Part shown: piece by piece, positions 1 through 5,972 of the stretch
Position numbering within the stretch: position 1 is the first letter of the stretch
How the letters are laid out: every line of letters begins with the position of its first letter
From: an uncultured Acidobacteriota bacterium
Lineage (GTDB): Bacteria > Acidobacteriota > Blastocatellia > Pyrinomonadales > Pyrinomonadaceae
Assembly: GCA_902826505.1 (NCBI GenBank)
Contig: CADEFG010000112.1
Location: 1-10,500, forward strand
Reading direction: 5' to 3'
Length of the DNA stretch: 10,500 bases
Position numbers and translations under genes: made by a program
Notes under the pieces: model-generated
What the model saw: only the letters and a program-made list of their open reading frames with translations
The model's database searches: none
What the model was told of the DNA's origin: nothing

Positions 1-1
1 A

Positions 2-44
2 GCGGGAAATGAACTTATGCTAAATGAATAATTTATTTTCCCGC
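2..44. repeat. Stem-loop at left edge
   Basis: The 8-base arm GCGGGAAA (2-9) pairs with TTTCCCGC (37-44). A second short stem lies inside it, TAAAT (21-25) with ATTTA (31-35). No T-run follows directly, so it is not a clear terminator on this strand. The gene it might belong to is outside the window. It could be a repeat-family hairpin or a structured 3' or 5' end. Confidence 0.4.
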
Positions 45-68
45 CAAGACGCTAATGCGCAAAGAAAA
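43..68. repeat. Degenerate ~8-bp G/C-A repeat
   Basis: Three imperfect 8-base units run in tandem: GCCAAGAC, GCTAATGC and GCAAAGAA. Similar CGCCAAGACGC-type tracts occur as dispersed intergenic repeats in various bacteria; that is recalled knowledge, not a database match. No open frame is apparent from 1 to 126. Confidence 0.3.
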
Positions 69-126
69 ATATCAAGAAACTTAAAAAACAAAGTATTAAA
101 GGCTTTGGATCGATTAATAAAAATTT

Positions 127-771
127 ATGCAGGAAACCTCGCAAGTTATTGATTGCTACGATAAAACGGCGCGTGTTTACGGCGCGAAGTTTTCGGACGA
201 ACTCGCGCACAAGCATCTCGACCGGCTTTTGCTGACGGCTTTTGCCGCCGAAAATCGTCAGCGCGGACGCCTTCTCGATCTCGGCTGCGGACCGGGACAG
301 ACGACCGCGTTTTTAAATAACTGCGGTGTGCAAAGCATTATCGGCGCGGATATTTCGCCGCAGATGATCGCCGTCGCGAGAGAGCAAAATCCGCCGCTCG
401 AGTTTGAAGTCGCCGATATTTTGAGTCTGCCGTTTGCGGATCAAACATTCGGCGCGGCGGTTGCTTTTTACGCGATCGTGCATTTTGATTTCGAGCAGTT
501 GAAACAAGCATTTACCGAAATAAGCAGAGTTTTAATGAGCGGCGGCGAGTTTCTTTTTTCGTTTCACATCGGCGATCAAACGGTGCATCTCGACGAATTT
601 TTAGACAAACCGGTGAACATCGATTTTTATTTTTTCGAGCCGCCGAAGATCATCGCGTTATTGAATGAAACGGGTTTCGAGATCGTTGACGCGATCGAAC
701 GCGAGCCTTACGCGGACGCCGAATATCCGAGCCGCCGCGCTTATATCTGGGCGAAAAAGAAAAGTCGATAA
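127..771 (+). CDS. Class I SAM-dependent methyltransferase
   Basis: A soluble 214-residue protein with the Rossmann methyltransferase fold. It should transfer a methyl group from S-adenosylmethionine to an unidentified small molecule or macromolecule. The glycine-rich SAM loop LLDLGCGPG is at residues 49-57. The acidic residue ending strand 2 (D75 in IIGADIS), the adenine-contact segment VADILSLPF (95-103) and the post-IV segment RVLMSGGEFLF (134-144) are all in the usual order. There is no signal peptide or membrane segment. The ATG at 127 is the first in frame and gives a normal N-terminal helix, although no Shine-Dalgarno site is visible. The order resembles Methyltransf_11/25 proteins, but no residue fixes the substrate, and the neighbours do not help. 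Confidence 0.9.
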   Translation: MQETSQVIDCYDKTARVYGAKFSDELAHKHLDRLLLTAFAAENRQRGRLLDLGCGPGQTTAFLNNCGVQSIIGADISPQMIAVAREQNPPLEFEVADILSLPFADQTFGAAVAFYAIVHFDFEQLKQAFTEISRVLMSGGEFLFSFHIGDQTVHLDEFLDKPVNIDFYFFEPPKIIALLNETGFEIVDAIEREPYADAEYPSRRAYIWAKKKSR

Positions 772-782
772 AGCATTCCGGC

Positions 783-805
783 AAAGTTTCGGCTTCGTCC
801 TTTTT
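783..805 (+). repeat. Terminator-like sequence, copy A
   Basis: These 23 bases, ending CTTCGTCC plus T5, are identical to 2900-2922, the 3' half of the terminator after the TPR gene. Here the matching 5' arm is largely missing; only weak CCG/CGG pairing across 779-792 can be drawn. It may be a decayed terminator for the methyltransferase gene or a shared repeat. Confidence 0.4.
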
Positions 806-839
806 TAGTTAAAATTCCGTGATCGATGAGATAATTTGG

Positions 840-1874
840 ATGGTTAAAAATATCGCCTTATTTATTTTGACGCTTTTTTTATGCGGCGGTTTCGCGTTTG
901 GACAAAAGTCCGAACCGGTCGCCGATGCCGGATTTACGAGTCAGGTCGGGAAATGGTTCGCGGCTTGGGAGCTGATTTGCCGCGATGTTTACGGCATCAA
1001 GAAATTAGAGCCGGTCGAATTTGTTTTTTTTGACGACCAGGACGTTTATTCGACTTCCAAGATTACGATTCCCGAAGGCGAGCTTATCACCGGACCGAAA
1101 CTGCTCAAAAGATCTTTCGTCTGGAAAAAATCTCCGCATCGCGGTTCGCTCACGCTGCCCGACAAAAACGTCGTGCCGGTTGGCTTGATGTCGTTTGCGG
1201 CGGAATTAAAGGGCGAAAAAGCAGGCTCTTTTTTCGTGATGCCGCTGCCGGATTTCTGGCGTCAAGCCGAAGTCAAAAGCGATGAGTTAGGACTCGAAAA
1301 TTTAGTTACGGGAGTTTTTCTCCACGAATTTGCGCATTCGCAGCAGATCCGGAATTTCGGCAAACAGCTCGGCGCGTTTGAAAAAAACAATCGCTTTGAA
1401 ACGGAGTTTTCCGACGACATCGTGCAAAATCTTTTCAAGAAAAACGCGCCTTATACCGAGCTATACGTAAAGGAAGTCAGAACCTTTTATGAGGCGTCCG
1501 CCGAAAAAAATAAAGCGGCAAAAATTGCATTGATAAAAAACGGAATAGAACTTTTGCGAAAAAGACAGGCGGATTTTTTCACCGGAAAGTTTGAAAATCT
1601 GAAACCGATCGACGAGTTTTTTCTGACGATGGAAGGACTCGGGCAATACACGATGTATGCGTGGCTGACGCACGAACGCGGCGCGAACCTGCCGGCGGAA
1701 ATCGTTCTCAAAGGCGTCCGGCGCGGCGGCAAAAGTTGGTCGCAAGATGAAGGACTGGCGTTGTTTTTGATCTTAGAGAAATTCTCCAAACCGAAAAAAT
1801 GGGCAAAAAAAATGTTCGGGAACGAAACGGAAAGCGTCATAAATTTGGTTAGCCGTGAATTAACTGAAAATTAA
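840..1874 (+). CDS. Secreted HEXXH protein, putative zinc metallopeptidase
   Basis: A 344-residue protein when started at the ATG at 840. An upstream GTG at 819 would add seven charged residues before the hydrophobic segment, so 840 is preferred. Residues 1-22 form a Sec signal peptide: K3, a hydrophobic core, then AFG before Q. The sequence FLHEFAH at about 160-166 carries an HEXXH zinc site. A glutamate about 100 residues later, in MEGLGQY (E265), is a reasonable third zinc ligand of the gluzincin type; that assignment is inference. The rest, including a lysine-rich middle, is not recognised. The protein should act in the periplasm or outside the cell. There is no partner gene: a gap of about 70 bases precedes it and the palindromic repeat region follows it. 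Substrate and peptidase activity are not established. Confidence 0.65.
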   Translation: MVKNIALFILTLFLCGGFAFGQKSEPVADAGFTSQVGKWFAAWELICRDVYGIKKLEPVEFVFFDDQDVYSTSKITIPEGELITGPKLLKRSFVWKKSPHRGSLTLPDKNVVPVGLMSFAAELKGEKAGSFFVMPLPDFWRQAEVKSDELGLENLVTGVFLHEFAHSQQIRNFGKQLGAFEKNNRFETEFSDDIVQNLFKKNAPYTELYVKEVRTFYEASAEKNKAAKIALIKNGIELLRKRQADFFTGKFENLKPIDEFFLTMEGLGQYTMYAWLTHERGANLPAEIVLKGVRRGGKSWSQDEGLALFLILEKFSKPKKWAKKMFGNETESVINLVSRELTEN

Positions 1875-1893
1875 GGCGGAGGTTTCTGGTTTC

Positions 1894-1904
1894 ATACTTT
1901 TGAC
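1894..1904. repeat. 11-bp flanking direct repeat, left copy
   Basis: ATACTTTTGAC occurs here and again, identically and in the same orientation, at 2084-2094. The two copies bracket the palindromic element exactly on the left and within four bases on the right. This fits a target-site duplication, but an 11-bp repeat could also belong to the element itself. Confidence 0.5.
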
Positions 1905-1935
1905 TTTACACAAAAAGTCGGCACGGGCGTTCGGA

Positions 1936-1977
1936 AATCGTCAATCGTCAATCGGAAATCGTCAATCGGAAATCGAA
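1936..1977 (+). repeat. Heptamer tandem array, left arm
   Basis: Six consecutive 7-base units AATCGNN with last two bases TC, TC, GA, TC, GA, AA. The phasing is exact over 42 bases. The units are the reverse complement of those at 2017-2051. Confidence 0.85.
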
Positions 1978-2016
1978 TAAAACCCTAGATCTTTAAGTGA
2001 ACCGGACATTTTGCTT

Positions 2017-2051
2017 GCCGATTACCGATTGACGATTGACGATTGACGATT
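2017..2051 (-). repeat. Heptamer tandem array, right arm
   Basis: Five consecutive units NNCGATT, with first two bases GC, AC, GA, GA, GA, run over 35 bases. They mirror the left array and form the inner stem of the palindrome. Confidence 0.85.
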
Positions 2052-2083
2052 CCCGCGCTTGGTGACGTTTTTGTGCAAAGCTG

Positions 2084-2094
2084 ATACTTTTGAC
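2084..2094. repeat. 11-bp flanking direct repeat, right copy
   Basis: A second perfect copy of ATACTTTTGAC, 190 bases after the first. See the entry at 1894. Confidence 0.5.
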
Positions 2095-2116
2095 GTTCGA
2101 GAAAATTGCGGAAATG

Positions 2117-2145
2117 TTGTCTTATTTTCTGTTCGGTAGTAATTT
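2117..2145 (+). promoter_or_regulatory. Weak candidate sigma-70 promoter for the TPR gene
   Basis: TTGTCT (2117-2122) and TAATTT (2140-2145) are separated by 17 bases and lie about 40 bases before the ATG at 2187. The match to consensus is modest (4/6 and 3/6), in an AT-rich stretch where chance matches are common. Confidence 0.25.
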
Positions 2146-2186
2146 TATAAACAGTTCAAATACTAATCCGGGAAAAATTGGTTTTT

Positions 2187-2870
2187 ATGAAACACGAAGA
2201 AATCTTCCGAAAGGTGCGGAAATTGATCGACGAACGCGAGCTTGATGAATGGAATCTCGAAACGGCGCGCGATGAGCTTTTCGCGCTCGTCGAAGCGGAT
2301 TCCGAATGCGATTGGGCTTACGGTTTATTGTCCGAGATCAATTACTGGCTGGGCGAATATGCCGAGGACGCGGGCGACAAGATCGCTTTTTTTGACGAGG
2401 GCGTCAGTTGCGGAAAAACCGGCGTCGAGATAAACGAAGACTGTCTGGAGGCGAATTTCTGGCTCGCCGTCAATTTCGGCTCATACGGGCAGGAAAAAGG
2501 AATTATGCAAAGTCTGACGCTGATTACGCCGATCAAGGACGCAGCGGAAAAGGCTTTGGAAATTGATGAAAGCTATTTTTACGGCGGACCGTGGCGCGTG
2601 CTTGGCAGGCTTTATCACAAAGCGCCGGGTTTTCCGTTTTCTGTGGGAAATACGAAAAAGGCGGTCGAATGTCTGGAAAACGCAGTAAACCTGGGTCCGA
2701 AGTTTTTTCTGAATCGTCTGTTTCTCGCCGAAGCATATATTTCAAACCGCGACCAGGCGAAGGCACGTGAACAGCTCGAATGGATCCGGAATGCGCCGCC
2801 GAACAAAAACCACGAAGGCGAAGATGAAGGCTACAAGCGCGAGGCGGAATCGCTTTTGGAAAAGTTGTAA
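2187..2870 (+). CDS. TatT-like TPR protein
   Basis: A 227-residue all-helical protein from the ATG at 2187. A TTG nine bases upstream is less likely as the start. Residues 82-200 hold TPR-like pairs: EANFWLAVNFGSYGQ, then the stretch GGPWRVLGRLYHKAPGFPFS (134-153), then KKAVECLENAVNLGP (157-171) and LAEAYISNRDQAKAREQLE. The GRLY-KAPGFP pattern and the following TPR resemble the T component of TRAP-type transporters (TatT). Known TatT proteins are periplasmic lipoproteins, and this one has no signal peptide or lipobox, so it should be cytoplasmic. No TRAP transporter genes are present here. A protein-protein scaffold role is the safest reading. It is a single-gene unit: promoter region upstream, terminator directly downstream. 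Confidence 0.7.
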   Translation: MKHEEIFRKVRKLIDERELDEWNLETARDELFALVEADSECDWAYGLLSEINYWLGEYAEDAGDKIAFFDEGVSCGKTGVEINEDCLEANFWLAVNFGSYGQEKGIMQSLTLITPIKDAAEKALEIDESYFYGGPWRVLGRLYHKAPGFPFSVGNTKKAVECLENAVNLGPKFFLNRLFLAEAYISNRDQAKAREQLEWIRNAPPNKNHEGEDEGYKREAESLLEKL

Positions 2871-2889
2871 ACAAAAATCAAGTTTGGCT

Positions 2890-2922
2890 ACGAAGGGCGA
2901 AAGTTTCGGCTTCGTCCTTTTT
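2890..2922 (+). terminator. Rho-independent terminator after the TPR gene
   Basis: The stem ACGAAG plus CGAA (2890-2901) pairs with TTCG plus CTTCGT (2905-2915), with a small internal GG/G mismatch and a 3-base loop. CC and T5 (2918-2922) follow. It starts 20 bases after the stop codon of the TPR gene. Confidence 0.75.
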
Positions 2923-2959
2923 GATTTTAGTGAAAATTTAGCAAGAATAAAATCTAAAA

Positions 2960-3877
2960 ATGATAGCAATCGGAAATACACCGTTAATAAAATTGGAGCG
3001 ACTCGCCGAACCCGGTTCAGCCGAAATATATGTCAAATACGAAGGCTCGAATCCGACCGGCAGTATGAAAGATAGAATGGCGCTTTCGATGATCGAAGGC
3101 GCGGAACGGCGCGGCGAGCTTCGGGGCGGCGGAACCGTCGTCGAATACACGGGCGGCAGCACGGGCAGCTCGCTCGCGATGGTTTGCGCCGTCAAAGGCT
3201 ACCAGGCGCATTTTGTTTCGTCCGAGGCTTTTGCTCAGGAAAAACTTCTGACGATGCGGGCGTTTGGCGCAAATCTTGAAATAATTCCGAGCGAGAACGG
3301 CAAAATCACCGCCAAACTGATCGATTCGCTGGTCGCCCGAGCCGCAGAGTTGAGCAAAAATCCGAACACTTTTTGGACTGACCAGTTTAACAATATCGAC
3401 AATCGCAACGCCTATCACAAAATGGCAAACGAGATCTTGGATTCTTTGGGAAACGACATTGACGAATTTATCCAGGGCGTCGGAACCGGCGGAAGTTTTT
3501 CGGGCAATGCCGAAGTTTTCAAAGAGAAAATCCCGAATATCCGCTGTCTGGCGATCGAACCCTTCAATGTCCGTTCGCTCTCGGGCGGCGATACGTCGGG
3601 CACGCACAGATTAGAAGGCATCGGCGCCGGTTTTGTTCCGTCGATCTGCCGTTTGGATTTGGCGGATGAAATTATCCCGGTCAAAGACGAAGATGCCGCC
3701 GACACGGCGCGAAAACTGGCAAGACTCGAAGGAATTTTCGGCGGCACGACCTCGGGCGCGAATGTCTGGGCGGCAATTCAAAGAGCCCGAATGATCGGCG
3801 CGGGAAAAAAGATCGTGACGATCATCTGTGATTCGGGATTAAAATATCTGAACGGTGATTTGTATAAAATGCAATGA
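2960..3877 (+). CDS. PLP-dependent cysteine synthase family enzyme
   Basis: A 305-residue fold-type II PLP enzyme, the usual length for O-acetylserine sulfhydrylases. The Schiff-base lysine is K37 in NPTGSMKDR (31-39). The phosphate-cradle loop is GTGGS (175-179). GIGAGFVP (220-227) and DSGLKYL (291-297), whose serine should contact the pyridine nitrogen, match the cysteine synthase/CBS group. The substrate loop is TGGSTGSS (64-71) rather than the classic TSGNTG, so the amino-acid substrate may not be O-acetylserine and no cysK or cysM symbol is given. The N-terminus begins almost directly at the IGNTPLI strand, shorter than in many relatives, but no earlier start is plausible. The ATG at 2960 has no clear Shine-Dalgarno site. 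It overlaps the next small gene through ATGA at 3874. Alternatives are cysteine desulfhydrase or a related beta-replacement enzyme. Confidence 0.85.
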   Translation: MIAIGNTPLIKLERLAEPGSAEIYVKYEGSNPTGSMKDRMALSMIEGAERRGELRGGGTVVEYTGGSTGSSLAMVCAVKGYQAHFVSSEAFAQEKLLTMRAFGANLEIIPSENGKITAKLIDSLVARAAELSKNPNTFWTDQFNNIDNRNAYHKMANEILDSLGNDIDEFIQGVGTGGSFSGNAEVFKEKIPNIRCLAIEPFNVRSLSGGDTSGTHRLEGIGAGFVPSICRLDLADEIIPVKDEDAADTARKLARLEGIFGGTTSGANVWAAIQRARMIGAGKKIVTIICDSGLKYLNGDLYKMQ

Positions 3878-4088
3878 AAAAACAAATTCACGATTTTTTG
3901 AGGCGAAAAGAATTGAGGAATTAATTGCGCTAAAAGTCGAGGCGAAAACGAATGAACAGAAGTCGATAAGAAACGAAATTCGCCACATAGGTTTTTATTA
4001 TTCAGACTTTAGTTCCAAAAAAGATGGTTATACTCTGGCTGATTTTGAGAATCTGATAATTTCAGGGCAAATCACGATTATTGATTAA
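3874..4088 (+). pseudogene. Small unrecognised gene with apparent 5' frameshift
   Basis: The body of this frame (about 3897-4088) reads like a real small protein: EAKRIEELIALKVEAKTN, then IRHIGFYYSDFSSKKDGY, then LADFENLIISGQITI to a TAA. It has no in-frame ATG. The only in-frame start is a GTG at 3855 that overlaps the upstream enzyme gene by 23 bases. An ATG at 3874 sits in a typical ATGA coupling overlap with that gene's stop, but its frame gives only 16 codons. One extra T in the T6 run at 3894-3899 would join this start to the body as MKKQIHDFFEAKRIEEL. So this is a frameshifted gene, a sequencing error, or a gene using the GTG. The IGFYxSDF-DGY-xxDFENLIxSG pattern looks like a conserved small family, but I cannot name it. 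It is visibly more AT-rich than its neighbours. Confidence 0.55.
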
Positions 4089-4158
4089 AATCCCAAAACA
4101 TCTGAATTTACAAAATCATCCTTTTTGTTTTCGCCAAAAATCTGTTAAAAATAGCGGT

Positions 4159-5691
4159 ATGAAAAAAGCCATCTCCGTTTTATTGTTGACCTGTTTTTTG
4201 AGTCTCGCGTGTTTAGCTCAAACCCGTTCCGTAACAATACTTTATACAAACGATTTTCATTCGGCGTTTGATCCGATTCCGGCGTATTGGTTGAAAGATT
4301 CGCCAAAACTTGGCGGAGCGGCTCATCTGACGACCTACATCAACCAAATTCGCGAACGGGAAAAAACGACGTTTTTGTTCGATACGGGCGATATGTTTAC
4401 GGGGCAGATGTCGTTTTTGACCAAAGGCGAGGCATTGATGGAAATGATGCTGACGATGAAATATGACGCGATGGCGATCGGCAATCACGAATTTGATTAC
4501 GGCGCAGATAATTTCATCAAACAAATGGACCGGGTTCCGTTTCCGTGTCTCGGCGCAAATATTTACTATAAAGACACGAACATTCGTTACAGCCGACCCT
4601 ACACGATTCTGGAAAAAGACGGCGTGCGGTTGGGCGTCATCGGGATTATCGGAATCGACGCCCGGAGCGTCGCGCTGCCGTCGGGAATTACGAATCTCGA
4701 TTTCCGCGATCCCGTCCCGATCGTCCGCGAGCTGGTCAAGGAATTAAAGCCGCAAGTTGATTTGATCGTCGTTTTAGCTCATCAAGGCAAAACCGGACCG
4801 ATGCAAACGGACGCCGAAAATCGCCCGGAAGTCCAGCGCGATTTTGACGAGGACATTCGCCTCACTTCGGAAGTCGAAGGCATTGACGTTTTTGTCGGCG
4901 GACACGCGCATCGCGGCATCGAAAAGCCTTTTGTGAATCCGAAAACGGGCACTTTGATCGTCCAAACTTACGGCTACGGAACTCGGCTCGGCTATCTGAA
5001 TTTGCAACTGAACGGCAAAAAAATCGCTTCGCATTCCGGCGAACTGCTGAAGGTCTGGAGCGATAAATTCAAGCCCGACGCGGAAATTGCGCGAAAGATC
5101 GCCTTTTACAAAAAGCTCACGGCACCGCAGATCGGCGTCGTGCAGGGCGTTTTGAAAAGTCGTCTGGTGCGCGATTATAACCGCGAATCGAGTCTCGGAA
5201 ATTTTGTCACCGATGTTTTGCGGGAAGTTGGCAATGCCGACATCGGAATCACCAACGCGGGCGGACTGCGGGCGGATTTGCCGGAAGGCGAAATTACCAA
5301 CGGCAATGTTTATGACGCGCTGCCGTTTGTCAATTCGCTGGTCGTTTGCGAAATGACGGGCAAACAGATCAAAGAAGTCTTGGAACAAGGCTTTTCGCTT
5401 GAGCGCGGAATGATTCAAGTTTCGGGGCTCGCCGCAAAATACGATTTGTCGAAACCGCTTGGAAAAAGGCTCGTCAGTCTTGAAATCGGCGGAAAAGCGG
5501 CGGACGACGGCAAAATTTACCGAGTTGCGACCAACAGTTTTATCTGGGAAGGCGGCGATTTGTATCAAACTTTTCTCGGGACAAAATCCATATCAAAAAG
5601 CGGTTTGCTGTCTGAGATCGTGATGCAGTATCTGAAAGATAAAAAAACTGTCGAATTGCCGAAAGTTGGACGACTGATTCCCGTAAAATAG
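4159..5691 (+). CDS. Exported 5'-nucleotidase / UshA-type metallophosphoesterase
   Basis: A 510-residue protein from the ATG at 4159. A TTG start at 4081 would put 26 polar residues before the signal peptide and is rejected. Residues 1-20 are a Sec signal ending CLA before Q; a lipoprotein cleavage at LAC is possible but less fitting. The N-terminal metallophosphoesterase domain shows all dinuclear-metal motifs: DFH (32-34), DTGD (75-78), GNHEFD (108-113), H208 in LAHQG and GGHAH (247-251). The C-terminal nucleotidase domain follows from about residue 325, with ESSLGNFVTDVL (343-354), NAGGLRADL (366-374) and NSFIWEGGD (459-467). It should remove phosphate from nucleotides, and perhaps sugar nucleotides, in the periplasm, releasing nucleosides and phosphate for uptake. 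The next gene starts 4 bases after its stop. The exact substrate among 5'-nucleotidase, 2',3'-cyclic phosphodiesterase and UDP-sugar hydrolase is open. Confidence 0.9.
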   Translation: MKKAISVLLLTCFLSLACLAQTRSVTILYTNDFHSAFDPIPAYWLKDSPKLGGAAHLTTYINQIREREKTTFLFDTGDMFTGQMSFLTKGEALMEMMLTMKYDAMAIGNHEFDYGADNFIKQMDRVPFPCLGANIYYKDTNIRYSRPYTILEKDGVRLGVIGIIGIDARSVALPSGITNLDFRDPVPIVRELVKELKPQVDLIVVLAHQGKTGPMQTDAENRPEVQRDFDEDIRLTSEVEGIDVFVGGHAHRGIEKPFVNPKTGTLIVQTYGYGTRLGYLNLQLNGKKIASHSGELLKVWSDKFKPDAEIARKIAFYKKLTAPQIGVVQGVLKSRLVRDYNRESSLGNFVTDVLREVGNADIGITNAGGLRADLPEGEITNGNVYDALPFVNSLVVCEMTGKQIKEVLEQGFSLERGMIQVSGLAAKYDLSKPLGKRLVSLEIGGKAADDGKIYRVATNSFIWEGGDLYQTFLGTKSISKSGLLSEIVMQYLKDKKTVELPKVGRLIPVK

Positions 5692-5695
5692 GGTC

Positions 5696-5971
5696 ATGAA
5701 CGAAACGCACGATTGCCCGATTTGTTCGTCCGAAGTCGCGCATTGGGAACGCTATCCGAATCAGGTTTGCCGGCGATGCCAAAGCAAAACATCGGACGCC
5801 TACGGTCGTCGGCTAAGATTTTCGAATACCGATCCGTCCGGCGGTTTATGCGCCGTTTATCTCGATAGCGGCGAAGCGTATTTGCGCCAAATTTGCTATA
5901 TTGACGGCAGAAAATGTTTCGTCAGCGAACATCGTTTCGGCGGAATCGTCGTCGAAGTTGTCAGGGATTAA
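5696..5971 (+). CDS. Small zinc-ribbon protein, function unknown
   Basis: A 91-residue soluble protein. The N-terminus carries two CxxC pairs, C7-C10 (CPIC) and C25-C28 (CRRC), spaced as in a treble-clef or ribbon zinc site. After it comes a compact beta-rich part with LRFSN (40-44), a YLDSGEAYLRQICYIDG stretch and the C-terminal FGGIVVEVV. Two further cysteines (C52, C67) and C74 are not in CxxC form. There is no signal peptide. I believe similar small proteins exist in many bacteria without a known role, but cannot name the family. It begins 4 bases after the nucleotidase stop, and its own stop is 1 base before the HU-like gene, so it is almost certainly co-transcribed with both. Confidence 0.75.
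   Translation: MNETHDCPICSSEVAHWERYPNQVCRRCQSKTSDAYGRRLRFSNTDPSGGLCAVYLDSGEAYLRQICYIDGRKCFVSEHRFGGIVVEVVRD
5963..5967 (+). promoter_or_regulatory. Ribosome binding site of the HU-like gene
   Basis: AGGGA lies 5 bases before the ATG at 5973. It supports that start over an in-frame start at 5901, which would overlap the previous gene by 71 bases. It is inside the last codons of the zinc-ribbon gene. Confidence 0.7.
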
Positions 5972-5972
5972 G

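Larger units (their letters stand above)
1905..2083. mobile_element. Palindromic repeat element, possible MITE-like unit
   Basis: This fills most of the 312-base gene-free gap 1875-2186. The outer ends are inverted: TTTACACAAAAA-GTC on the left against TTTGCACAAAAACGTC on the complement of the right end. Inside, six phased 7-bp units AATCGNN (1936-1977) face five units NNCGATT (2017-2051), giving an imperfect hairpin with arms of roughly 65-70 bases and a loop of about 40. No protein is encoded. The layout suggests a small non-autonomous insertion or a REP/BIME-like palindrome. No transposase is nearby to assign a family. Confidence 0.5.

Noticed and set aside
819..839. GTG start for the HEXXH protein
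   Set aside because: It would put charged residues ahead of the signal peptide. The ATG at 840 gives a normal n-region.
1936..2051. CRISPR-like array
   Set aside because: Units are 7 bases, contiguous and without unique spacers, and the two halves are inverted. No cas gene is present.
2921..2951. Promoter for the PLP enzyme, TTGATT with AATAAA
   Set aside because: The 19-base spacer is long, the match is partial and it overlaps the terminator T-run. Too weak to list.
3017..3607. 196-codon minus-strand frame inside the PLP enzyme gene
   Set aside because: It is a shadow of a clear fold-type II enzyme, arginine-rich and low in motif content.
4081..4158. TTG start for the nucleotidase
   Set aside because: It adds 26 polar residues before a well-formed signal peptide. 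The ATG at 4159 is better.
4774..5568. Long open frame (264 codons) on the minus strand inside the nucleotidase gene
   Set aside because: The opposite strand holds complete nucleotidase motifs. The antisense product has no recognisable domain and arises from codon bias.
5901..5972. Upstream start for the HU-like protein
   Set aside because: It would overlap the zinc-ribbon gene by 71 bases. The ATG at 5973 has an AGGGA site and gives the normal HU N-terminus.
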